A DNA stretch of 23,313 bases, from positions 1 to 23,313 of IMG/VR virus record IMGVR_UViG_3300025437_000064. One strand, given 5' to 3'. The notes under the pieces were generated by a model. That model was not told where the DNA came from, searched no databases, and was given only the letters and a program-made list of their open reading frames with translations. Positions 1 through 8,100 of this stretch are shown in pieces (within the stretch, counting starts at the first letter, position 1; the number at the start of each line of letters is the position of its first letter). Both the position numbers and the translations under genes were made by a program. This stretch comes from a virus.

Positions 1-644
1 TTTGCATACATATAGTTATCGCACTTGATACCATACGTGCCTCCAGAAGGTAATTGAATTCCTCCTGACACAAAATTTAATGCAGTTGCTCCTGCCCCAC
101 CGGCACCACCAGAAATGTTCCATACGCCAGTCAGTGTTCCCGATGTAGTTGCGCTTCCTGTAGTAATATTGGCTGAAGTCAGAGTCCCCGTAACATTTGC
201 ATTTGCTAATTTGACATTTGCTAAGTTTGCGCTAGTAGATACAGTGAGATATCCACTATTTAAAGTTCCAGTTGTGGCAGTTCCGGATGTTGATAAATTT
301 GAAGTATTAACATTTCCGGTTACGGTAATGTTTCCAAAAGTCGTGCTACCAGAAGACGTTGATGTTAGTGATAGCCAACTGGATGCACTAGTTACTCCCG
401 TAACTGGACAAACATACATTGTGTTATTGTTGGTATTAAACCAAAGCTGTCCTTGGATGGGATTTGGCGGTGGAGTGTTTGCGGCAAAATTTTCCAACAT
501 TTGAACAAAGTTAGTATCAATTGCTTGACCATAACCTGAATAATTTCTTCCCGGTAAACCGAGAGAGGTGCTGGTAGTATTAATTGTTCCATCTTGGATG
601 GTGGTAAGGACAGTTCCGTTACTGTTTAAAATTGTATATGCCAT
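1..644 (-). CDS. Second tail fibre / adhesin, N-terminal fragment
   Basis: A minus-strand frame opens at ATG 644 with a GGAGT ribosome site and stays open to the window edge (214 codons plus two bases), so the C-terminus is missing. Residues 1-95 (MAYTILNSNGTVLTTIQDGT, TSTSLGLPGRNYSGYG, DTNFVQMLENFAA, NPIQGQLWFNT) align residue for residue with the N-terminus of the 1104-aa fibre, so the two are paralogues sharing a virion-attachment domain. After that they differ. This one has a Thr/Ser/Asn-rich stretch (FGNITVTGNVNTSNL, ANVTGTL, GTLTGVW) without QPNIT units, then GGAGGAGATALNFVSGG and LPSGGTYGIKCDNYMYA, a possible transition to another tip or endosialidase-type domain. It has its own late-promoter-like motif. 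A second host-recognition fibre is the best reading; the receptor is unknown. Confidence 0.82.
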   Translation of the reverse strand, partial: MAYTILNSNGTVLTTIQDGTINTTSTSLGLPGRNYSGYGQAIDTNFVQMLENFAANTPPPNPIQGQLWFNTNNNTMYVCPVTGVTSASSWLSLTSTSSGSTTFGNITVTGNVNTSNLSTSGTATTGTLNSGYLTVSTSANLANVKLANANVTGTLTSANITTGSATTSGTLTGVWNISGGAGGAGATALNFVSGGIQLPSGGTYGIKCDNYMYA

Positions 645-653
645 CTTTAATTC

Positions 654-658
654 ACTCC
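654..658 (-). promoter_or_regulatory. Ribosome binding site of the second fibre gene
   Basis: GGAGT on the minus strand, nine bases before the ATG at 644. It establishes the start of the partial gene that runs off the window edge. Confidence 0.65.
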
Positions 659-665
659 GATGTTC

Positions 666-673
666 TATTTATC
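666..673 (-). promoter_or_regulatory. Candidate phage late promoter of the second fibre gene
   Basis: GATAAATA on the minus strand (GATAAATAG including base 665), in the 46-base gap between chaperone and second fibre. It matches the NATAAATA late-promoter core of T4-like cyanophages and repeats the 9-mer at 5165-5173. A T4-style start about five or six bases downstream would leave a leader of roughly 15 bases that holds the GGAGT ribosome site. No terminator hairpin is visible in the gap. Confidence 0.55.
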
Positions 674-690
674 TTGTTTTTATTCATTAT

Positions 691-1068
691 TTAGAGTTTT
701 TTGTTTGGAACATCTGGCCATATAACATTATCGGGATTGTCATATGTTTGTGGAATGTCACGCAGTTTCTGTCTATATATGGCATATGCTAACGTGTCTC
801 CCGGATAATCCGGCATTTGAGTAAAATCACTATTTTTCAATAATTCATTTCTTTTTTTTCGCACGGATTCCCATGTTTTAGTAATTATTCTATCAACAAC
901 GATCAACTCATCGTTAACTAGTTTAATTTCCTTATTGCCATTATTAATTTCACTAAGCAATCTATCATATTGATCATTTGATAACTTAACTGCATCGTCT
1001 GGAAATTTTGGATACACTAGTTCGTCTGTATAGAATCCCTTCTCGGAAGGACTATAATAATATGTCAT
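691..1068 (-). CDS. Tail fibre assembly chaperone (125 aa)
   Basis: Short protein with the layout of phage tail-fibre assembly / tail assembly chaperones. It has an N-terminal YYYSPSEKGFYTDEL and an FPDDAVKLSNDQYDRLL stretch typical of residues 1-45 of the family. The C-terminal half carries WESVRKKRNELLKNSDFTQM, then DTLAYAIYRQKLRDIPQTYD and VIWPDVP. The W..VR..RN.LL..SD, YRQ.LRDIPQT and WP..P blocks are the family hallmark. Such proteins help fold or trimerise the distal part of the adjacent fibre, as lambda Tfa or T4 gp38 do, and some remain on the tip. The ATG is one base after the fibre's stop (TAATATG) with only a weak GGA site, so coupling to the fibre is likely. It probably serves the 1104-aa fibre, perhaps also the next one. 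Confidence 0.88.
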   Translation of the reverse strand: MTYYYSPSEKGFYTDELVYPKFPDDAVKLSNDQYDRLLSEINNGNKEIKLVNDELIVVDRIITKTWESVRKKRNELLKNSDFTQMPDYPGDTLAYAIYRQKLRDIPQTYDNPDNVIWPDVPNKKL

Positions 1069-1069
1069 A

Positions 1070-4000
1070 TTAATATCCGAATGCTACCCACCTATAACCA
1101 TAACCGTTATTACCACCAGATGATGCCTGATAGAATATAGTACAATAAGTGTTCCCGATGTATGGTACCTGAACCCACATATCATTGCCAGCATCCGCAT
1201 TTCCTCTATCAACGGCTACCACAGATAATACCATATTAGGAAATGCTATTGGATATGTTACCGTGACTCCGCCTTCTCCGGAATGATAAGTTTCATCATT
1301 TCCCCATTGCATTATGAGACCGTTTGGAAGTTTTGTCCAGCCACCTTTGGTACCACCATAAAATAAACCAGAATTACCTTGTGCATTGAAGTTTTCAGTC
1401 CATGCACTTAAGGACACGAAATTGTTTGGATTAGTGGCATTATATGGAGTGAAGCCCAAAGCGGTTGTTACTTGTGGTCCGGTTATCGTATTTACTACGC
1501 CTGCCGTCCCTGCATATACGGCATTTGTTGCAGATGAAACAGTTCCTGTGACATTTGCGCCAGTGATATTTGCTAATCCTGCGCCGTTACCGTAAAATGT
1601 ACCAGCAGTTGATAGATTTCCGCTCCATATCAAGTTTGCAGTTGCTGAAGAATTTGATAGCCAATAACCCCACTGAGTGGTGGCAGTGCTATCAGTTATT
1701 TGGAAATATGCATTGCCTGATGTTGCATTTGCGCGTAATCTTAATCCACCTGTTGTTCCTCCACTATTTGGCGTAGTTGTGTCAACCGTATTGGAAGACA
1801 CCAATCCAGATAGTGTTCCTAGCGATGTAATATTTGGCTGTGCTGCTATTGCTACTGTACCATATACTAACGTAGCAAATAAATTGCCTGCAGAAATGTT
1901 TCCGTTTACTGATAAATTTGTAAGTGTTCCAACAGATGTGATGTTCGGTTGTGCACCTGTAGATACCGTGCTGGCAACACTGGCAGATGAAACAGTTCCT
2001 GTGACATTCGCACCTGCGACTGAGTTTGCAACGGCAGCATAAGAAACAGTTCCTGTGACATTCGCACCTGCGACTGAGTTTGCAACGGCAGCATAAGAAA
2101 CAGTTCCTGTGACATTCGCACCAGTAATTGAAGTCAGACCAGAACCATTGCCATAATGATTTCCGTTGAGATTTGCTCCGGTAATATTTCCATTTACGGA
2201 CAATAAAGTCAATGTTCCAACAGATGTAATGTTCGGCTGTGCTGCTGTCGTTACGGTTCCTGCGGTTGTTGCAGAGGCTGCTAAACCTGCACTGGTTGCA
2301 TATGCCGCATTTGCAACCGTTCCTGTAACATTCGCACCATTAATTGATGAAATGGCCGCACCGTTCCCGGACAGATTACCAAAGAAGTTCCCGTTAATAT
2401 TTGCTCCGGTAATATTTCCATTTACGGACAATGAAGTCAATGTTCCAACAGATGTGATGTTCGGCTGAGCATTTGTTGTTACAGTTCCTGCGGTTGTTGC
2501 AGAGGTTGCTATGGTTGCGCTTGGTACTGCTCCAATCACATTAGCGCCCGACACGCTACCAGCAGATGTCGCATATGCTGCATTAGCAACTGTACCACTC
2601 ACGCTTGCTGCTAAAATGTATGATATTCCAGAACCATTGCCACTGAATGATCCAGCCGTATAAATTGTGCCATTAACCGCAAGAGAATTCAACGTGCCTA
2701 CCGTGACCAGATTTGTTGCTGTAGTAATATTTGGCTGTGATGCATTGGTGACAGTGTTTGCAGTAGTAGCATTGACACCAGCGGTTAGTGATCCTGCTTG
2801 TGATGCATAGGTTGCATTTGCTACCGGTCCAGATACGTTTGCGCCTGCGACTGAGTTTGCAACAGCAGCATAAGGAACCGTCCCCGTAACATTCGCACCA
2901 TTGATGTTAGTTAATCCTGCACCATTACCAAAATGATTTCCGTTGAGATTTGCTCCGGTAATATTTCCTGAAACCACTAACCCAGTTAATGTACCAACAG
3001 ATGTAATGTTTGGCTGAGCATTTGCAGTAACTGTAACAGCAGTGGATGCTCCTGCTCCACCTACTAATTGCTGGGCATATAGGGCATAGTTTGCATTTGC
3101 AACCGTACCGATGACATTAGGACCGGACAGTGAATTTAATCCAGAACCATTACCATTGACAGTTGCGCCTGAAATTGCCCCGGATACAGATAAAGATTGT
3201 AACGTGCCCAACGAAGTAATATTTGGCTGCGCTGGAGTTGTTAATGTTCCGTTTAGGTATGTTCCTGATAGTAAATTAGCGCCAGCAATTTGTGAAGAAA
3301 TTCCACTCATAGTAATACTTCCGTTTGATGCAAACGTAAGTTGAGTAAATGAATTACTTACTTGTGTAATGTTTGGCTGTGAACTTACAGATACCGTCGC
3401 AGCGTATCCAGTTGTGTTTTGGTTAAGAGTCGCGACATATGACGGCTGAATTGGGCTTCCCTGCCACACACCAGTTGTGATGGTCCCGATTGATGCGAGA
3501 TTAGTTGCAGATGTAATGTTCGGTTGTGCACCCACAGATACTGTATTGGCAACATTGGCATTGGGCACATATCCGGTTACATTTGCGCCAGTAATTGATG
3601 AAAGTGCGGAACCATTACCTAAAAGATAATTTGCAGTAATATTACCGTTTGCGTTAATAGTGCCATTGCCAAACAGTGTATTGGAGGATACATTCCCTAC
3701 AGTCAAACTAGACAGAGTTCCAACAGACGTAATATTTGGCTGAGCATGTGTTGTTAATGTTCCAGTAAAATATGTAGCAGTCGCAGAATTTCCTAATGTG
3801 GCATTGCCTGAGGTAATGTTTCCATTTGCATCAATTCCGAAAATCTTATTAACACCAATTCCATTATTGTAGAAATTTATACCATCGGATGTTCCAACAC
3901 TGATTCTTCCATTAGCTACAACATAATCAACTACAATGCCGTCAGAGAACAAACCAGTATATGCACCATTTGCAGATATACCTTGGGTGATGTTAGCATA

Positions 4001-4384
4001 TCCAGACAGAAATGTATTGTTTGCATACACATTATTTGTTAAGTTTAAATTGTTTGCAGAAAAACTTCCTGAATGTCCAAGATTTCCATTGGAGTCAAAA
4101 GTTGAAAGGACCATCCAGTTAGATGTGGTGGCTTCATTGTCAATCGGAGATACACGCATGACGGCATTACCGGTATCATACCAAAACTGACCTCTGAGCG
4201 GATTTGCCGGAGGAGAACTGTTTGCAAAATTTTCAGTTACGTGCACAAAGTTCGTGTCAAATACTTGTCCATATCCCGGATATAATCTGCCGGGAAGACC
4301 AAGCGACGTTGAGGTGACATTAATAGTACCATCTGAAATGCTACATAGTGTTGTTCCGTCACTCTTATAGATAATATATGACAT
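1070..4384 (-). CDS. Repeat-rich tail fibre / adhesin (1104 aa)
   Basis: The N-terminal domain (residues 1-95: DGTINVTSTSLGLPGR, YPGYGQVFDTNFVHVTENFA, NPLRGQFWYDTG) is shared with the fibre at 1-644 and, from memory, with many marine phage fibres; it probably anchors the fibre to the virion. Residues 210-858 form a shaft of ten QPNIT(S)(V/L)GTL.SL.VNGNITGANLNGN-type units interleaved with GANVTGTV..A.YA.SA linkers, poor in charged and aromatic residues. A different module follows at about 865-923 (GGLRLRANATSGNAYFQITD...TQWGYWLS). The C-terminus (about 980-1104) has GGWTKLPNGLIMQWG, TVTYPIAFPNM and a terminal WVAFGY, the pattern of the gp53-like tail-fibre C-terminal domain, here the likely receptor-binding tip. 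A chaperone gene follows after one base. The role in host attachment is inferred from family and context. Confidence 0.85.
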   Translation of the reverse strand: MSYIIYKSDGTTLCSISDGTINVTSTSLGLPGRLYPGYGQVFDTNFVHVTENFANSSPPANPLRGQFWYDTGNAVMRVSPIDNEATTSNWMVLSTFDSNGNLGHSGSFSANNLNLTNNVYANNTFLSGYANITQGISANGAYTGLFSDGIVVDYVVANGRISVGTSDGINFYNNGIGVNKIFGIDANGNITSGNATLGNSATATYFTGTLTTHAQPNITSVGTLSSLTVGNVSSNTLFGNGTINANGNITANYLLGNGSALSSITGANVTGYVPNANVANTVSVGAQPNITSATNLASIGTITTGVWQGSPIQPSYVATLNQNTTGYAATVSVSSQPNITQVSNSFTQLTFASNGSITMSGISSQIAGANLLSGTYLNGTLTTPAQPNITSLGTLQSLSVSGAISGATVNGNGSGLNSLSGPNVIGTVANANYALYAQQLVGGAGASTAVTVTANAQPNITSVGTLTGLVVSGNITGANLNGNHFGNGAGLTNINGANVTGTVPYAAVANSVAGANVSGPVANATYASQAGSLTAGVNATTANTVTNASQPNITTATNLVTVGTLNSLAVNGTIYTAGSFSGNGSGISYILAASVSGTVANAAYATSAGSVSGANVIGAVPSATIATSATTAGTVTTNAQPNITSVGTLTSLSVNGNITGANINGNFFGNLSGNGAAISSINGANVTGTVANAAYATSAGLAASATTAGTVTTAAQPNITSVGTLTLLSVNGNITGANLNGNHYGNGSGLTSITGANVTGTVSYAAVANSVAGANVTGTVSYAAVANSVAGANVTGTVSSASVASTVSTGAQPNITSVGTLTNLSVNGNISAGNLFATLVYGTVAIAAQPNITSLGTLSGLVSSNTVDTTTPNSGGTTGGLRLRANATSGNAYFQITDSTATTQWGYWLSNSSATANLIWSGNLSTAGTFYGNGAGLANITGANVTGTVSSATNAVYAGTAGVVNTITGPQVTTALGFTPYNATNPNNFVSLSAWTENFNAQGNSGLFYGGTKGGWTKLPNGLIMQWGNDETYHSGEGGVTVTYPIAFPNMVLSVVAVDRGNADAGNDMWVQVPYIGNTYCTIFYQASSGGNNGYGYRWVAFGY
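1989..2122 (-). repeat. Perfect 54-bp tandem repeat in the fibre shaft
   Basis: 1989-2042 and 2043-2096 are identical 54-base units. A third copy matches for 26 bases (2097-2122) and then diverges. The period is 18 codons, so the frame is kept; each unit encodes GANVTGTVSYAAVANSVA. A degenerate relative lies near 2840-2880. The exact identity, against diverged neighbouring repeats, points to a recent duplication that lengthened the shaft. Confidence 0.92.
2162..2509 (-). repeat. Long near-identical repeat pair in the fibre shaft, 228-bp spacing
   Basis: About 120 bases from 2162 recur with few differences from 2390. Both copies encode a NITGAN / SVNGNITG / AQPNITSVGTL unit. The 228-base spacing is 76 codons, so the frame is preserved. 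A shorter match to the start of the unit occurs again around 2933-2970. These pairs are likely substrates for recombination that changes shaft length. Confidence 0.75.
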
Positions 4385-4391
4385 TTACTTA

Positions 4392-4395
4392 TCCT
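4392..4395 (-). promoter_or_regulatory. Ribosome binding site of the first fibre gene
   Basis: AGGA on the minus strand in the 15-base gap after the 206-aa gene, seven bases before the ATG at 4384. It supports that start. No promoter-like motif is seen in this short gap. Confidence 0.6.
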
Positions 4396-4399
4396 GTTA

Positions 4400-5020
4400 T
4401 TAAATTGTCACCAAGTTGGTAAGAGCCTGAATTCTGACAGTATAATCTATCTGAATTTGCCTATTCAATGACTTTTGTACTGGGTGAAATACTACGTGAG
4501 TTAACAATTGAGTTATAGGATTTCCGTTACTGTCAGTTCCATAATTTGCCAGTAGACCCAATTCATCAAATGTATATTCTGACACTAATGCGGTGCTATT
4601 GTCAAACGCCTGCTGTCCGGATGGTTCACCATAATCAAGTAGGCACTGTACCAGAATATCTGTATACAAATTGCCAGTAGTATGATATACAGTCATCTTA
4701 TTTCTAGTTGGGTCTAGATTAAAAACACTAGTATCATCTACGATTTTAGCATAAGTCTGATTATACAGGCCAGCATTTAACCCAGTTGTATTTGGTGGAA
4801 GATAAGTGATGACCCCAGTTTCATCTACTGCTGCCGCGCCATTACCAAATGCCATTTGGTAAATCTGACCATAACCGCGATCACTGAGTGAATTTGCAAG
4901 AGCAAGGCTCATCGTCTCGTAATTGATTGCATTTTTTTTATCTACAAAAACTTCACCGGAGTTGGGATCAAAGATTTTAATAAAGCCTTCAACTTTATAT
5001 TGTAGGTTGACAACTGACAT
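4400..5020 (-). CDS. Hypothetical virion protein (206 aa)
   Basis: Starts at an ATG with a strong AGAGGGG site. I do not recognise a named family with certainty. Visible parts: an N-terminal beta-rich stretch, VEGFIKIFDPNSGEVFVDKK (residues 11-30), then NAINYETMSLALANSLSDRG, then GQIYQMAFGNGAAAVDETG followed by ITYLPPNT. The C-terminal stretch FDELGLLANYG...QLLTHVVFHPVQKS, followed by alternating hydrophobics (IQIDYTVRIQ), recalls the 'ElGLf...LLt...F.pi.K' signature of phage tail-collar and baseplate proteins. No signal peptide or transmembrane segment is seen. It lies between the giant gene and the fibre, so a connector, baseplate or fibre-attachment role is plausible but inferred. Its KIFDPNS.EV motif is repeated in the preceding small ORF, with similarity also in the DNA. 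A run of eight A residues (4931-4938) is a possible slippage site, but the frame stays open across it. Confidence 0.8.
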   Translation of the reverse strand: MSVVNLQYKVEGFIKIFDPNSGEVFVDKKNAINYETMSLALANSLSDRGYGQIYQMAFGNGAAAVDETGVITYLPPNTTGLNAGLYNQTYAKIVDDTSVFNLDPTRNKMTVYHTTGNLYTDILVQCLLDYGEPSGQQAFDNSTALVSEYTFDELGLLANYGTDSNGNPITQLLTHVVFHPVQKSLNRQIQIDYTVRIQALTNLVTI

Positions 5021-5175
5021 TAGTCATCCCCTCTTTTTTGCAATATAACTTCGTTAGAGTTAGGATCAAAGATTTTTACGCTGGAGGAAAAATAAATTCC
5101 CCCAAACTCGTTTGGTTTTCCTGATTTTTGATTATTAGGATTATTTTCTGTGTTTTTCATCTGACTATTTATCAT
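5020..5175 (-). CDS. Small ORF with KIFDPNS.EV motif
   Basis: A minus-strand ORF of 51 codons opens at an ATG directly abutting the giant gene's TAA (TAAATG); an in-frame ATG at 5160 gives 46 residues (MKNTENNPNN...). It ends in a TAA that shares one base with the ATG of the next gene (TAATG). Neither start has a good Shine-Dalgarno site, so translation by coupling is likely. The N-terminal half is polar and Asn-rich and probably disordered. The C-terminal half holds VKIFDPNSNEVILQKR, matching IKIFDPNSGEVFVDKK at residues 14-29 of the next protein. A late-promoter-like motif lies between the two candidate starts, which favours the shorter form if that promoter is real. Function unknown; it could be a small virion or assembly peptide, or a remnant of a duplicated gene start. 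Confidence 0.55.
   Translation of the reverse strand: MINSQMKNTENNPNNQKSGKPNEFGGIYFSSSVKIFDPNSNEVILQKRGDD
5028..5034 (-). promoter_or_regulatory. Strong ribosome binding site of the 206-aa gene
   Basis: AGAGGGG on the minus strand, seven bases before the ATG at 5020. It lies inside the end of the small ORF and fixes the start of the downstream gene. Confidence 0.65.
5165..5173 (-). promoter_or_regulatory. Candidate phage late promoter
   Basis: The minus strand reads GATAAATAG, containing ATAAATA, the core of T4 (TATAAATA) and cyanophage (NATAAATA) late promoters. It lies just after the giant gene's stop. A T4-style start site some five or six bases downstream would fall around the ATG at 5160. 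It would then drive the 206-residue gene with the small ORF as leader, and the fibre genes beyond. The identical 9-mer occurs before the second fibre gene. Confidence 0.45.
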
Positions 5176-8100
5176 TTAAGTTATATCCACTTCTAAGAAT
5201 GTTGCAGGAATAGTTTGACTAATCTGCAATGGATCACCAAGTGTTGGGTTGTATACATATGAATTCCATGTCTGGTTATAGTAAGTATCTGGCAATTTGT
5301 TTGCTGACAATATGCTGAATACATCAGCATATTCCGGAATATATACCTGTGCGCCTGTGCCATTTGCCCCACGCTGCAATCCACCAAGTGTATTAGTTAC
5401 AGTATTGACAATACTGAATTTAATTTGTTCACCATTAATATATATAGTGTTGCCTATCAATGTAGTTATTGTCAGTGAGTTGCCCGCGTTAATATAACTG
5501 CCAGTATTAATTACTAGTTCTGGTGCCAAACCAATGATCGTGATTTGATAGTTAGAACTACTTATATACTTTCTAGTAGTATTGTTATATACAGAAATAC
5601 CGGTAATGAGTGTTTTATCTACACCAGTCAATCCTATAGTATAAACGCCGCCACTTGCTGCCGGAACTATTGATGTCTGAGTAACACTATTAGTTACTGC
5701 ACGGTAATCTTGTATATAAACCAAATCACTTTCTTGATATAATGGCTGAGTCAACCAAGTTCTTGATAGGTTATTTGCTCTATATACTGATGCCTGACCT
5801 AACTCATTAATGAAGTTCATATAGATTTCACCATTCGGCGTTGCAGTCGGAATCATATTAGTCATAATTACGGCTGATCCTGATGTAATGCTCGTCAGAA
5901 TTCCAACTTCATTTGATGGATACAATCTGAGGCTTGATGAGGGGACTCTATACCCATTAATGGTAATCCATAGACGATCAGGATTATTCTGTTCCCACTG
6001 AGTTACGTTAACCACACCAGTTGCATCAGACAGGGTTACGTTTGTGCCATACTGTGAATATGCTACACTGAATTGAGTTGGACTATAAATTGTGCTTACG
6101 TAATATACTGTTCCCTGAATCAATCCACCAAGAATATTTGTGCCATCTGCTGAACCTGTTGCAGTAAACACTACAGGAGTTCCATAATCAAGAGTAGCAG
6201 TGCTCGCCACGGTGATTACATTACTGTTTCCACCACTTGAAACCGAAGTTGATGACGTTGTAGTATCAACTAGATAATAAGAACCTGCTACCCAAGTGTA
6301 TCCCCCGCTTATGTAGGATGATATTTGTGTTACTGGGTTATTGACTGCATTTAATGCAGCACTGAATGGAGTAGTATACAAGTCAAATACATTGGTATTA
6401 ATTATTCTTGCATAATATTCGTTTCCATTAAGTTGATTTGATCCTACTGTCCCATCAATTCTGATTAATTGATTTTCTGTAAAGTAGTTGGTACCGTTTG
6501 TGGTTACACGAACGGCTGGTGTTCCTCCAACAGTTACTAGCATTTCACCAGTGGCAGTAGTCACAGCAAACACGCTTCCCGGTACACCATTAACGGCAGT
6601 TGCAGAAATTCTGAATGCGGTAGAACTCACTATACTTTGAACAAAATACACAGTTCCATCTGTAGCTATTCCCCCAAAACTAGTTCCTTGGAAAGTAACT
6701 GGTTGACCAACCACGAATCCGGAAGTACTAACAACTGTGATATTATTGGTACCAGAAGTTGTTGCGTTAGATGCCGTCACCGCATATGGAGAAGTAATAT
6801 TATTTGAAATACTTACGATCTGACTAACAATATTTGAATTTGTCGCAGTAATTGTTTGAGTATTTAAATATTGTCTTCTAGTATCATTAAATGTAGTGAC
6901 TCCTATTTCTGACCCGTTTGATGGCGCAGAATTAAATGTAATTGTGTCGGCACTTGGATCAATTGTATAAGTGGACGGCGATGCTCGTAGTCCATTAACT
7001 TCTACAATTGCGTTAGATGGATTGCCTGCGCCAACATAGTTAGACAAAGCAAATTGCGTCTGAGAACCAGTTCCAGTAAACAATTGAGTTTCAGGTACTG
7101 TATATCCATACTGGATTGGTAACGTCTGACCAAATAATGAATATACCAGATAATCAGAATTATTTGTATAATTTCCTGTTGAGAAAATTATCATTGCAGA
7201 AGTTCCATTTGGTTGGATACCAAAGGCATAATCATATGTTACGAACGTTGCGCCGCCTTGTTGAGTAGTCAGCGATAATACTGGACCCGATGGAGTTGCG
7301 GATATAGTAAAGGTTGTGCTACTTAATATCTGTGCCACATAATATCTTTGTAGAGGAACAATGTCAGGTCCAAACATATTTGCACTGAAGGTGATAGGCG
7401 TATTGACTACCATTCTAGAAGTTGAATTTGTTGTTATGGCGTTAGTTCCAGTAGTAGTGTTAGTAACGATATCTGTGCCACCAGCAATTAATTTCGTACC
7501 ATTATGATAAATTATTGGCGATGTCCATGTCAATCCCGTTCCTGCCTGAACAATTACATACATGGTTCCTGTTGCATCAGTGACATCTAAAATGGGACCA
7601 GGCTGTCCAGTAGCCGAATTGAACGATGCGGATATGGTTATTGTATTGGTTGCTTTACTAATACTCTTTACATAATATACAGTGTCTGGATTAATTCCAC
7701 CAAAAGTTATCCCTTCAAATGTTATTGGTGAATTAAGAGACAGATTTGATAAATTATTGCATAGAATTCCATTACCATTACTGATAGTCTGAGTTGCAAT
7801 GGTATCAATATCATATGTACCCGGCTGTATTACACCACTTCCTTGATAGATTGGCGCACTGTAATTACAGTCTACATAGATTTCATTAAATCCGGATACC
7901 GGATCAACCCGAATAGGATCAACATTGCTATTTGATTTAATCAATTGGTTACCATTTCCTACTTCATATACATCTAAGCGAATCGTTTCAGTAATAGGAT
8001 ATGGAAGCGGGTTAGTAAGAGTAAAGGTCTTATTAATCCAATTAACCGTATAATCAATGCCATTATTTAATGTTGTTCCTAGTCCGGATGCTACACCCAC

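Noticed and set aside
645-690. Terminator between the chaperone and the second fibre
   Set aside because: No inverted repeat followed by a U-run is visible; the gap is accounted for by the promoter-like motif and the ribosome site.
1906-2121. Minus-strand ORF with repeated QVRMSQELF units
   Set aside because: It is the 54-bp fibre repeat read in another frame; the real frame is the 1104-aa fibre.
1989-2122. CRISPR-like array
   Set aside because: The repeats are directly adjacent with no variable spacers and lie in frame within a coding sequence.
115-3344. Several long plus-strand ORFs opposite the fibre genes (for example 115-504, 1677-2042, 2166-2468, 3111-3344)
   Set aside because: They are antisense shadows of low-complexity repeat coding. 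The repeated Val/Pro/Phe-rich translations mirror the fibre repeats on the other strand, and none has a ribosome site or plausible protein composition.
5018-5045. Programmed -1 frameshift fusing the small ORF to the 206-aa gene at a run of six A residues
   Set aside because: The 206-aa frame has a TGA just upstream of its ATG, and the phase of the A run does not make a canonical slippery heptamer.
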